From Granulicella pectinivorans (GTDB lineage Bacteria; Acidobacteriota; Terriglobia; Terriglobales; Acidobacteriaceae): a stretch of 64,000 nt of DNA. The notes below the pieces were generated by a model that saw nothing but the letters and a program-made list of their open reading frames with translations, had not been told where the DNA came from and made no database searches. The stretch is from contig NZ_FOZL01000001.1 of NCBI RefSeq assembly GCF_900114625.1, positions 4,340,001 to 4,404,000 on the forward strand, given 5' to 3'. This document shows, in pieces, positions 50,366 through 59,361 of this stretch. Positions within the stretch are counted from its first letter, which is position 1, and each line of letters begins with the position of its first letter. Both the position numbers and the translations under genes were made by a program.

Positions 50366-51234
50366 TGCGGGGTGTCCTTTTCGTCGACCAGTTGCACGGG
50401 GATGGGAACGAAGGCCCCCTGGTCGGATTCCACACCGGCGCGGACGGAGAAAGGAAGCGCGCGGAACTGCGGGGTGCGGATTCTGGTGTGCCGATTGACG
50501 ACGTAGCCGCATACGAGGCCGAACGCAATCTGCGAGGCGACGAACCAAAACCAGTCGATACGCGCGTTCAGGATGGGGCTCACAATTCCGAGAGCCGAGT
50601 AAATGATGCCGGTGAACAAGAGCGGCACCGTGATACCGGCGGTGACGATGGGATGCCTCGGATACATCGGCAGGATCGAGCCGTAGAGCAGGCCAACCAG
50701 CATCGAGGTAAGTCCGTGAATCATCATCGCGGCAAGGAGACCGTTGAGATGGAATTCGCTCAAGAACGCATCGCTCGCGCCCGCCCAGCTCACGAATCCG
50801 CCGGCAGCGAGCAGGTTGGCCGCGTACCAAACGCTGTGATAGCGCAGCACGCTGAAGAGTGCAGCAGGGATTGTCATGGCGATGCCCCCCGCGATGCCGC
50901 CCTTGAGCCCTGTGACGATGTGAAAGGTCTCGATGGGAAGAATTTTGCGGTGCTCCGGACTTGTTGGGAGGCGCTCCATCAGTGTGCGGCTGCTGACGAT
51001 TCGTACCTCCTCCACGTCGACAGGAATGCTTTCGTGCTGCTCCCTGGGGAGCACCTGCAGGAACCATCCGACGCTGCTCATCAGGGTAAGCAGGAGACCA
51101 AGGAGTCCCACGACGATGTTGGTGACCATGCCCGCGCAGATGAGCGAGATGCCAAGGGCCAGCACCATGGGCCACGCCGTCGGCGAAGGAAGTTGAACAA
51201 CGTCTGCGTTATGGTGTGCGTGATCGGGTTCCAC
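50362..51234 (-). CDS. Oxidase-associated membrane protein, unknown
   Basis: A GTG at 51234 with AGGGAG 5 bp upstream gives a 290-aa protein; ATG at 51276 is the alternative and would overlap ctaE by 17 bp. The first 80 residues have two helices and a soluble PREQHE stretch as in small subunits often found near caa3 oxidases (LPSPTAWPMVLALGISL). The remainder adds about five helices of unknown type (GGIAGGIAMTIPAALFSVL, LLAAMMIHGLTSMLVGLLYG). It may be an added subunit or assembly factor. Its stop overlaps the next start as ATGA. Confidence 0.72.
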   Translation of the reverse strand: MEPDHAHHNADVVQLPSPTAWPMVLALGISLICAGMVTNIVVGLLGLLLTLMSSVGWFLQVLPREQHESIPVDVEEVRIVSSRTLMERLPTSPEHRKILPIETFHIVTGLKGGIAGGIAMTIPAALFSVLRYHSVWYAANLLAAGGFVSWAGASDAFLSEFHLNGLLAAMMIHGLTSMLVGLLYGSILPMYPRHPIVTAGITVPLLFTGIIYSALGIVSPILNARIDWFWFVASQIAFGLVCGYVVNRHTRIRTPQFRALPFSVRAGVESDQGAFVPIPVQLVDEKDTPQ

Positions 51235-51259
51235 AAGTTCTCCCTTCAGAGATTTGAAT

Positions 51260-51859
51260 TTATCGGCCGAAGACATAGACCACGAGAAAGACAACGATCC
51301 ATACTGCGTCGACGAAGTGCCAGTACAGCGAAATGACCTCGAGCCGCTCCGTATGCTTGCTGCCACCCAACTGGCCGCGCAGCGAGAAGAAGAGAGCAAG
51401 TGAAAGCATGAAGAGGCCGATGATCACATGTGTCGCATGCAGCCCAACGAGCGAGTAGAAGGTTGTGCCGAAGAGATTCGTGCGGATGGTCAACCCATCG
51501 TGATAGATGAGGTGATACCACTCCATGCCGGTGCCTGCGAGGAAGATTCCACCGAGCAGGACGGTTGCGGCGAGCCAGAGCGAGCAGAGGCTACGCGCTC
51601 CCTTGTGCAGCGCATTGACCGCAAGATGGACCGTGATACTGCTCGACAGGAGGCAGATGCTGGTGAAGATAGGTAGGCTGAGGACATCCTGCGGTGTGGG
51701 GCCGGAGAGACTCTTGCCCACGTAAAAGAGATACGCGACCACGAAGATGATGAAGATGGCCGCCTCGGCGAGGATCAGGCATGCCATTCCGACGATGCCG
51801 CGCGAGGGCAGCTTCCAAACTTCGATCTCACTTTGCGGAATGATGGCTGCTTCGTTCAT
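51260..51859 (-). CDS. ctaE: Cytochrome c oxidase subunit III
   Basis: This 199-aa membrane protein has five helices and subunit III features: GMACLILAEAAIFIIFV, GTTFYSLVGLHATHVIIG, and LYWHFVDAVWIVVFLVVY at the end. It supports the core oxidase. It is the short five-helix form common in caa3-type oxidases. It follows ctaD by 15 bp. Confidence 0.93.
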   Translation of the reverse strand: MNEAAIIPQSEIEVWKLPSRGIVGMACLILAEAAIFIIFVVAYLFYVGKSLSGPTPQDVLSLPIFTSICLLSSSITVHLAVNALHKGARSLCSLWLAATVLLGGIFLAGTGMEWYHLIYHDGLTIRTNLFGTTFYSLVGLHATHVIIGLFMLSLALFFSLRGQLGGSKHTERLEVISLYWHFVDAVWIVVFLVVYVFGR

Positions 51860-51874
51860 GACGCCTGACCTCTT

Positions 51875-53563
51875 CTACTCATATTGACCATCACTGTCTT
51901 CGGGATGCTTGAGATCCCAGAGTGGCCGGCGGCTCTCGACAACGGGAATTTTGGCGAAGTTATAGGACGGCGGTGGCGAAGTCGTCGACCACTCCAGCGT
52001 CCAGGCGTCCCATGGGTCCGGTCCGGCGATGGGGCCCTTGAAGTAGGACCACACCATGTTGTAGACGAAGACCAGTGTGCCGATGGCCTGGATAAAGCCG
52101 CCGCAGGAGATGAGCATGTTAAGCATCGTCCAGCCTCGGTCCGCCTCGTAGGTGTAGATCCTGCGCGGCATGCCGAGAATTCCGGGGATGTGCATGAGGT
52201 CAAAGGTGAGATGGAAGCCGATGAGAAAGATCCAGAAGTGCCATTTGCCGAGCTTTTCGCTCAACATGCGGCCGGTCATCTTGGGGTACCAGTAATAGAA
52301 GGCTGCAAAGAGCATGAAAAGGATCGCACCGACCAGAACATAGTGGAAGTGCGCGACGACGAAGTACGAGTTGCCAAGCTGCCAGTCAAAGGGAGCCGCT
52401 GAGAGCATGATGCCGGTGAGCCCGGCAAGGAGGAACTGGAACAGAAAGCCGATGGCAAACATCATCGCCGTGGTGAACTGAATCTTGCCGCCCCACAGCG
52501 TAGCGAGCCAATTGAAGATCTTGATGCCGGTCGGGACGGCGATGATCATCGTCGCGAGCGTAAAGAACGTGTTCGCTCCTGCGCCCATGCCGACCGTGAA
52601 CATGTGGTGGGCCCAGACGCTGAGACTGATGAAGCCGATACCCACGGAGGCCGCGACCATGGCGGCGTATCCGAAGATCGCCTTACGTGAGAAGACCGGG
52701 ATGATCTCGTTGGCGAAGGCGAAGGCAGGAAGGACGAGCACATACACTTCGGGATGTCCGAAGATCCAGAAGAAGTGCATCCACAGCACCGCGGAGCCGC
52801 CGGCCTGGGTATCAAAGAAGTGAGAGCCGAGATACCGGTCAAGCATGAGCATGATCTGCGCGGCGGTGAGCGGGCTGACCGTGACGAAGACCAGCATCGA
52901 GGTGACGAGATAGAGCCACACCAGCAGAGGCATGCGGTTGAGCTTCATGCCGGGGCAACGCATGCAAATGACCGTGGAAACGATGTTGAGGGCTGTGCCG
53001 ATGGTGCCGACGCCGCTCAGGAGCACGGCGAGTGTCCAATAGTCTGTGCTGTGGCCAGGCGAGAAGGCATGTGAGGTAAGTGGCGCATACGCCCACCAGC
53101 CGACATCCGGCGCACTACCGGCACCGTACAGGCCATCCCCGCCGAGAAAGCTGAAGTAAAGCAGCGTGCCGCCGAACGAAGAGATCCAGAAGCTGAAAGC
53201 ATTCAACCGCGGAAACGCCATATCGCGCGCACCGATCATCAGCGGAATCAGGTAGTTGCCGAAGCCGAAGAGAATTGGCATACCGACGAAGAAGACCATC
53301 GTCGTGCCGTGCATTGTGAAGAGACGGTTGAAGGCCTGGGGCGACAGGAAGTGAAGATTGGGAAGGCCCAGTTGGATGCGGATCAAAATTGCTTCCGCCC
53401 CGGCCACAACCAGAAAGATGAGGGCGTAGCCGATGTACATCAGCCCGATCTTCTTGTGATCGACCGTGACCACCCAATCGTGCAGGACTTCAAGCAGAAG
53501 CTTGCGCCCGGGAGGTTGTGGAGTCAGGTCGAGCACAGCAGTCGCTGTCGTCTGGGTAGCCAT
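51875..53563 (-). CDS. ctaD: Cytochrome c oxidase subunit I (caa3/aa3 type)
   Basis: This 562-aa protein has about 12 helices and the haem-copper oxidase core: FGHPEVYVLVLPAF (CuB His-Tyr pair), WAHHMFTVGMGAGANTFF (CuB histidines), and VVAHFHYVLVG near the haem a and a3 ligands. It reduces oxygen to water and pumps protons. ATG at 53563 is the normal start. It follows ctaC by 19 bp. Confidence 0.97.
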   Translation of the reverse strand: MATQTTATAVLDLTPQPPGRKLLLEVLHDWVVTVDHKKIGLMYIGYALIFLVVAGAEAILIRIQLGLPNLHFLSPQAFNRLFTMHGTTMVFFVGMPILFGFGNYLIPLMIGARDMAFPRLNAFSFWISSFGGTLLYFSFLGGDGLYGAGSAPDVGWWAYAPLTSHAFSPGHSTDYWTLAVLLSGVGTIGTALNIVSTVICMRCPGMKLNRMPLLVWLYLVTSMLVFVTVSPLTAAQIMLMLDRYLGSHFFDTQAGGSAVLWMHFFWIFGHPEVYVLVLPAFAFANEIIPVFSRKAIFGYAAMVAASVGIGFISLSVWAHHMFTVGMGAGANTFFTLATMIIAVPTGIKIFNWLATLWGGKIQFTTAMMFAIGFLFQFLLAGLTGIMLSAAPFDWQLGNSYFVVAHFHYVLVGAILFMLFAAFYYWYPKMTGRMLSEKLGKWHFWIFLIGFHLTFDLMHIPGILGMPRRIYTYEADRGWTMLNMLISCGGFIQAIGTLVFVYNMVWSYFKGPIAGPDPWDAWTLEWSTTSPPPSYNFAKIPVVESRRPLWDLKHPEDSDGQYE

Positions 53564-53582
53564 AAGCTTCTTCCCTTCCGTC

Positions 53583-54626
53583 CTACTTAAGAGTCACGAG
53601 ATAAGCTGCTACGGCATCCAGATCGCGATCGTTCAGGTGCATCGGCGGCATCAGTACACCAGGCTTGAAGTGTGCTGGGTTAGCCACAAAGGCACGCAGA
53701 TTGGCAGGCGTGTTCGGGACTGCTCCAGAGGCGATCGTGTCACGGCTTCCAACGTGCGTCAGGTCCGGACCGAACCTGCCCGTGGCCACGGTGCCTGCGA
53801 TGGCGTGGCAACTGATGCAGGCGTTCTGCTGGAAGACCTTCTTGCCTGCGGCCACAGTCGGATCCTCGACCGCGGGTGCGTGCTGATGAGCGGTCCACGC
53901 GGCGAATTCAGCAGGCGTATCGGCATATACGCGCAACAACATCTTCGCGTGTTGCGTTCCGCAGTACTGTGCGCATTGACCGAGGTAGAGCCCCTGATCC
54001 GGTGGATCGATCCACATGGTGTTGACCTTGTTCGGGATCAGATCCATTTTGCCGGCCAGTCGAGGAATCCAGAAGCTATGGTCGGTATCCGCAGAAGACA
54101 TGGTGAGATACGTCGGCGTCGGATGCTTCGGATCACTCACCGGAATGTGAAGTTCATTCGCCGTGACGATCCCAAGCTTCGGGTAGCGGTATTCCCACCA
54201 GAACTGGTGACCGATCACCACGACGTCCAAAGCCGCAGCGGGCTTTTTGGCTCGTTCCGTCGCGAGGATGACGCGGGCAGTGGCGAGAAACAACATCACC
54301 ACAATCAGGATCGGAATCACAGTCCATGACAGCTCGATCTGCTTGCTGCCGTAGATCTGCGCTGGCTCCTGCTGGGCGAGTGGATCGGAGGGCCGATGCC
54401 GAAAGCGCAGAAGAACGTAGAGAAGAAGTCCCCCTACGACCAGGAAGAGTGCCGTTGTGATACCCAACACAAGCATCGAAAGACCGAAGATGGAATGAGC
54501 GGGTGTGCCTGCCGGGTCGAAGATGCTCGTAGGGCTGTGGAAGTCAGCAAGCTTTCGGCGAAAGGGGGCGCACAACCGCATGACAAACCCAAGGCCATGC
54601 TCGTCCATCCGAGTATCAAGGAGCAT
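53583..54626 (-). CDS. ctaC: Cytochrome c oxidase subunit II with fused cytochrome c (caa3)
   Basis: This 347-aa protein has two N-terminal helices (about 46-75, 100-118), the CuA domain with H183, C218, C222, H226 and M229 (GQCAQYCGTQHAKM), and a C-terminal cytochrome c domain with C270-C273-H274. The fused cytochrome marks a caa3-type oxidase. Start ATG at 54626 with AAAGG upstream; ATGs at 54608 or 54581 are possible. It is the first gene of the respiratory block. Confidence 0.94.
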   Translation of the reverse strand: MLLDTRMDEHGLGFVMRLCAPFRRKLADFHSPTSIFDPAGTPAHSIFGLSMLVLGITTALFLVVGGLLLYVLLRFRHRPSDPLAQQEPAQIYGSKQIELSWTVIPILIVVMLFLATARVILATERAKKPAAALDVVVIGHQFWWEYRYPKLGIVTANELHIPVSDPKHPTPTYLTMSSADTDHSFWIPRLAGKMDLIPNKVNTMWIDPPDQGLYLGQCAQYCGTQHAKMLLRVYADTPAEFAAWTAHQHAPAVEDPTVAAGKKVFQQNACISCHAIAGTVATGRFGPDLTHVGSRDTIASGAVPNTPANLRAFVANPAHFKPGVLMPPMHLNDRDLDAVAAYLVTLK

Positions 54627-54992
54627 CCATGCACCTTTCTACCAGGGCTCCTTGCTGGCAGCAGAACTGGCACGTTACAAGGTTGAAGCTCGTTCAGGTG
54701 CTGCATTAAGCCATCGCGTCGATGGACAGCCGCACGAAAGTCTTTCAAGTACAACGATGATGGCACTCTAGGAACGGTTGGTAGAGGGGAGTAACCGTTA
54801 GCTCACTGCTATGGAGTTCGTCTCATCTTCTCACACACTGAGGCAGCATGCGGAAAGCTCTTACGAATCAGAAAGAGGGGACAACCTAGATTTCCTCAGC
54901 GGAAAAGCATCTGATCGAAGCCGCGATCTTCGAACTCCCCGCTAGAACGCATCCGTTACACGAGTCATTGTCCTGCGCCGGAAAGTACGCCG
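54627..54992. other. Intergenic region upstream of ctaC
   Basis: No gene is seen in this 366-bp stretch; small open frames lack start sites and codon bias. It should hold the promoter of the respiratory block and the 3' end of the histidine kinase unit. No terminator hairpin with a T-tract is obvious. Confidence 0.5.
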
Positions 54993-57101
54993 CTACCCGG
55001 TACGAATCGGAAGCCGCACCCGGAAAGTTGTTCCCTGCTCCCCTGCATCGTCAATGACAATTGAGCCTCCGTGCTTCTCGACGATCCCCTTCGATACCCA
55101 AAGGCCGAGCCCAGTTCCCACGTCCGACTTCGTCGTAAAGAATGGCTCAAAGAGATGTTTCCTGTTGCCTTCGGAGATTCCGGAGCCTGTGTCCATTACG
55201 ACGATCTCCACTGTGTCCTCAAAACGCAGGACGGAAGTTTCGATCAAACCACCCGGTGGCGTGGCATCGATCGCGTTGGCAACGAGGTTGGCGACAACCT
55301 GTTTGATCTCACCCGCGATCACCGTAACGAACAACTCATCCGCAAGGTTGCCAGAGGTACGCAGCGTCAATCCTCGGGTATTGCTTCGTGATCGGTATAG
55401 GTCCAATACTTCAGACACAAGCTGCAGAATGCCAGTCGACTGCGGAAGCGTGGACTCACGGTAAAAACCCAGCGTCTGCCGGACGATATGAGTCATCCTG
55501 CGCAACTCAGAGTCTGCCAGACACAGATGGTCCGCTGCCTCTTGTGGTAGTCCTTCGACATGTTGCGCCAGGTAGATGGCATTCACCAGCGCTTCCAACG
55601 GATTGTTCACCTCATGAGCCACCGTTGCAGCCAGGCGCCCAGCCGCCGCCAGCTTTTCCGCACGTCGCAAGGCCTGCTCCGCCATCCGCGACTCCGTTAC
55701 GTCGATGATAAGGCCCGCGATCCACGTCGCTTTGCCACTTTGATTTCGCCGAATTCTTCCCCGCACCTGTAGCCAAAGGATGCGTCCGTCAGGGGTGATC
55801 GTACGATGCTCGGAGTTGAATACCGAAGCCGAAGACTGAAGTGTGGCCCAAAAAGCCTGGTGAGCCAGTTCACGATCTTCGGGGTGGACCAATTCGTAAC
55901 CCGCTTCGCCGGTGGGCTCTGCGTCTTCCCGTAGTCCATGCAGCGCCTTAAATTCAGACGACCATGACAACCGACCGTTCTCCAGATCCCAAGTCCAGCT
56001 TCCCATCTTGGCGGCAGCGTGAGACAACTTCAACTCTGCGGCTTGCTCCAAGAGTGCGTGGTGCAACTGTGCATTCTCAATTGCGACGGCAGCGCGCTGA
56101 GCAAGATCGAGCGCCAGTTCCACATCACGGTCGCCAAAATAGCGTCCTTTGGTCGCGAGCAAACGAATCACCCCGAGAGTCTTTTCCCTCGATTTGAGAG
56201 GAACAACAATACTTGAGCTCAACTGAAGTTGTTGTAACAGATGCCGATGCTCGTCATCCTGGGCGGCAGCGTCCAACATCTCTTCCGTGATGGAGGAGAC
56301 GATCTCCGGTGTTCCAGTGCTGAATACCTTTCCGACACCCCGATCTGTCTCAATCTGCTCCGGATATCTGCGTTCGTATTCCTCTGCGAAACCTGCCATG
56401 CCCGGATCCGCATGCGCCACGACCAGCCTTGCCAGCCTCCCGTTTTCAGCTACATGGACCGTACACCATTCGGCCATATGGGAGACGACCAAACGGGCCA
56501 CTCTTTCGAGAGTCGATTCATAGTCCAGGGAAGATGCCAGCATCGCACTCGCTTCCGCCAGGAACGACAACCGCTGTTTCTCTCGACGGTTTTGTTCGTT
56601 CAGTTCGAGACGATTCAGCGCAGATGCCGAAAGATTTGAGAGTGCCAGCGCACACCTCGTGTCATCAGGGCTGAACTGCCGAGCACTTCGCCAGTAATAG
56701 ACCATCGCGCCGTTGCTGGTCGAGTCCAATACCCACGGCACGATCATCGCGCTGCTGATGCCTTCGCGTTCATAGATCGATGGATGGAACGGGACACGCT
56801 CATCCGTAGCCATATCCCCAACGACCCAAACACCGCCGGGGAAAGTCTTCCCATCCAGGAGGAATGTTTTGGGATAAGCACCGGAGAGTCCTCGATGTGC
56901 GAGCACGCGCCAACCGAGGCGGTCCTCGGACTCACGCCAAATGCCATACGCATCCGCAACGAGAAGATTGCTCGCAAGATCAAGGATCTTCGCCAAAAGG
57001 ATCTCCTCGCTTCCGGCATGCAGCACCAAAGAGGAGGCCTTTATAAGGATACTCAGTGCTTCAGGACGGTCAGGCAACGAAGGTGAGAGCATCTCGTTCA
57101 T
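54993..57101 (-). CDS. Orphan histidine kinase, GAF-GAF-PAS
   Basis: This 702-aa protein has no membrane helix. Two GAF domains (about 20-165 and 185-345), a PAS/PAC domain (about 360-470), the HisKA helix with the phospho-histidine near 496 (VAHEVNNPL) and a HATPase_c domain (NLVANAIDA N-box, DTGSGIS, GLGLWVSKGI) follow each other. No response regulator is near, so the partner is unknown. It lies on the same strand directly upstream of the respiratory block, separated by 366 bp, and might sense redox or a ligand through its GAF domains; this is inference. Confidence 0.9.
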   Translation of the reverse strand: MNEMLSPSLPDRPEALSILIKASSLVLHAGSEEILLAKILDLASNLLVADAYGIWRESEDRLGWRVLAHRGLSGAYPKTFLLDGKTFPGGVWVVGDMATDERVPFHPSIYEREGISSAMIVPWVLDSTSNGAMVYYWRSARQFSPDDTRCALALSNLSASALNRLELNEQNRREKQRLSFLAEASAMLASSLDYESTLERVARLVVSHMAEWCTVHVAENGRLARLVVAHADPGMAGFAEEYERRYPEQIETDRGVGKVFSTGTPEIVSSITEEMLDAAAQDDEHRHLLQQLQLSSSIVVPLKSREKTLGVIRLLATKGRYFGDRDVELALDLAQRAAVAIENAQLHHALLEQAAELKLSHAAAKMGSWTWDLENGRLSWSSEFKALHGLREDAEPTGEAGYELVHPEDRELAHQAFWATLQSSASVFNSEHRTITPDGRILWLQVRGRIRRNQSGKATWIAGLIIDVTESRMAEQALRRAEKLAAAGRLAATVAHEVNNPLEALVNAIYLAQHVEGLPQEAADHLCLADSELRRMTHIVRQTLGFYRESTLPQSTGILQLVSEVLDLYRSRSNTRGLTLRTSGNLADELFVTVIAGEIKQVVANLVANAIDATPPGGLIETSVLRFEDTVEIVVMDTGSGISEGNRKHLFEPFFTTKSDVGTGLGLWVSKGIVEKHGGSIVIDDAGEQGTTFRVRLPIRTG

Positions 57102-57248
57102 GCTCTAAGATCGTATGTGGCGACAGATTGAAATACAACGTTTTCCGACCTGAAACTCCTTTATCCATGCAAGTTTGCGTAGGTGAATAACCTTACCGCA
57201 TCTCTTTCCATGGGCAGTGAGCGGTAGTCTGTATGGAACTCACCACCA

Positions 57249-58385
57249 CTACTTTACCGGTAAAGCACGTGGACTCTTCGCGTTAGGGGCAGGAGCCATC
57301 AGCAGATTCTTTAGGTCGACTTCCAGCTTCGGAGCATCGACGTCCATCTGCGCATGGACCAAACGGTGTGACAGGACGGGCTTGTCGTAATCGGACCAGG
57401 TGAGCGTATCGCCGTATCCGGGGCCACGCACGAGGTTGACGTCCATATAGACCTGACGCTCATGCAAAATGATGGCGGGGTCAAGCCAGGCGGCCGCAGC
57501 AAGTTCGTCCCAGGCAAAGTCAGAGGTTCCCGTGTGCTTCGCGTAGCGGACCAGATACTGCGCCGCCGGACTGGTGGCACCCTTGAGGGCTTCTAGAACG
57601 CCTGAAAGCTTCGTTTGGATAGAAGCGTCTACAGTCGTGACCGTGATCTTCGGCCAGGGCGCGTTGAGCACGATGCTCGCGGCCTCCGGATCGAACCAGA
57701 AATTGAATTCGTGGCGGGGCAGGTTGTACCATTCGCGAGCCTCGGTCTTGGGGGACAGGCTGCCGCCCATGACGAGCAGTTCCTTCGCCAGCTCGGCGAA
57801 GTGGGGATCCAGTCTTTGCGCGAGGGCTACGTTGGTCAAAGGGCCGCAGGCGTAGATGGTCACCTGGTGCGGATACTCATGGACCATGCGCACCATGAAG
57901 TGGGCCGCGTCTTCTTCGGCTGCGTGAGTAACGGGCGCGCCTTCGTCAAGCGGTGGAACCTCATCCCAGGCGACATGCCGCGACTCACGCCATGCCCCCA
58001 TCCAGGTGACCTTACCGTTCAGGTCTGCGTTCAGGCGCGTCCACTCCTGGGTCCGAACCAGCGGAAACGCCGCGCCCGGATATACCTTGACGTCGGTGCG
58101 GCCAACGGTTTCCAGCAGACGCAACGCGTGAGCCACCTCCTCATCGCGCCACATGTCGCCGGTCACGACTGTAACGCCGAGCACGTGCACCTGGGGGGAC
58201 TGCAGCAGCACAAGCAGTGACGCCATGTCCGACCCGCCTGGGCCGGAGGTATCCTGGTCCGCAATCACCAGCCGCGGCGCTGCAGCTGGGGTCTGAATCT
58301 GAGCCTGAAGGCCTCCCATGCTCAGGCACGAGGCGACGACCGTGGATGTAACGAGGGAGAACTTCTGCAACGTGGACCGGGTCAT
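57249..58385 (-). CDS. Exported nucleoside-hydrolase-like protein
   Basis: This 378-aa protein has a signal peptide (1-29) and the nucleoside hydrolase (IU-NH) fold: GPLTN at 181-185, MGG at 206-208 and FNFWFDPEAA at about 227-236. The usual calcium-binding DTDPGxDD start reads D43-Q-D45 then D53-M54, so the second Asp of the pair is Met. The late HDP motif is W292-D293-E294. Ribonucleoside cleavage is thus likely altered or the substrate differs. ATG at 58385. It lies 22 bp after the LysR gene. Confidence 0.82.
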   Translation of the reverse strand: MTRSTLQKFSLVTSTVVASCLSMGGLQAQIQTPAAAPRLVIADQDTSGPGGSDMASLLVLLQSPQVHVLGVTVVTGDMWRDEEVAHALRLLETVGRTDVKVYPGAAFPLVRTQEWTRLNADLNGKVTWMGAWRESRHVAWDEVPPLDEGAPVTHAAEEDAAHFMVRMVHEYPHQVTIYACGPLTNVALAQRLDPHFAELAKELLVMGGSLSPKTEAREWYNLPRHEFNFWFDPEAASIVLNAPWPKITVTTVDASIQTKLSGVLEALKGATSPAAQYLVRYAKHTGTSDFAWDELAAAAWLDPAIILHERQVYMDVNLVRGPGYGDTLTWSDYDKPVLSHRLVHAQMDVDAPKLEVDLKNLLMAPAPNAKSPRALPVK

Positions 58386-58407
58386 GTTTTCTACTTTCCG
58401 TTGAGAT

Positions 58408-59301
58408 CTAGGTGGACAACTGCTTACAAACCGCCTTCGAGATTGAAACGGCGGAGCGGATCATGGGGGAACGATCGCGGGACCGCGTGGCGATGCCGAT
58501 CTCCGAAAAAAGGTCTCTGGGAATGAGGGGCTTCAGGATGACATTCTGGGTGGAGGATTGGATGACCATGCTGGGGAGGATGGCGATGCCGTCTCCGGCC
58601 GCGACCAGGGCGGGCGCGACGTACATCTCGTCGATCTCACTGGAGACCAGGGGGGAGAAGCCCGCCTGAAGACATCGATCGAGGAGAATATCGTAGAAGC
58701 CTGGAGCCCACTTGCGCCCGTACATCACGAACCGCTCCCCGCGGAGGTCAGCGATACTTACCTCCTCCGCCGCAGCGAGATGATGATCGCGGGGTAGACA
58801 GACGAGCAGGGGCTCGCGGTGGGCGGGGACGATGTCGATCCCCTTCGCTTTCATGGGAAGTCGGACGAAGCCAAGGTCGATCGCCTCCCGCTGCAACTCG
58901 ATGATGACGGTGCTGGTGCCGAAGGGCGTGAGCTCCAGCTTGACGTTGGGGTGGAGCTTGTGGAACTCGGTGACGATCTTAGGGATGATCTCGCGCGAGA
59001 CGGAGCGCGGAAAGCCAAGTCGAAGGCGTTCGACCTGCTGGCTCGTGACGAGCTTCGCCGCGCGCGCTGCCTCTTCGGCAGCGAACAGTGTGGCGCGGGC
59101 ACCGGGCAGGAAGGCTTCACCGGCAGGCGTCATCCGCACCCCCTGGTGATGACGATCCAGCAAGACGACACCGAGTTCTTCTTCGAGCCGCTGGATCTGC
59201 GCGGTGATGGCCGGCTGCGATCGATGGAGCTGCGTGGCGGCCTGGATAAAGCTCTTCTTCTCGACCACCGCGACAAATGCAGCGAGATTTTTGAGCTCCA
59301 T
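58408..59301 (-). CDS. LysR-family regulator of the purine locus
   Basis: This 297-aa protein has the LysR helix-turn-helix (LAAFVAVVEKKSFIQAATQLHRSQPAITAQIQRLE, about 5-40) and an effector-binding domain (about 85-290). ATG at 59301 with GGAGG 5 bp upstream. It lies between adenine deaminase and the nucleoside-hydrolase-like gene on the same strand, so it is probably co-transcribed and may control this unit in response to a purine. Position-based inference. Confidence 0.88.
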   Translation of the reverse strand: MELKNLAAFVAVVEKKSFIQAATQLHRSQPAITAQIQRLEEELGVVLLDRHHQGVRMTPAGEAFLPGARATLFAAEEAARAAKLVTSQQVERLRLGFPRSVSREIIPKIVTEFHKLHPNVKLELTPFGTSTVIIELQREAIDLGFVRLPMKAKGIDIVPAHREPLLVCLPRDHHLAAAEEVSIADLRGERFVMYGRKWAPGFYDILLDRCLQAGFSPLVSSEIDEMYVAPALVAAGDGIAILPSMVIQSSTQNVILKPLIPRDLFSEIGIATRSRDRSPMIRSAVSISKAVCKQLST

Positions 59302-59361
59302 GGTGCCTCCAGTCCACATTCACGCTGAATCTCCAGATCATCACAGGTGTTTGGTGCAGGG

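Noticed and set aside
49649..51175. 508-codon frame as a single long protein
   Set aside because: Only the last 238 codons, from ATG 50365, encode the cytochrome; the rest is out of frame with the membrane protein gene and low-complexity.
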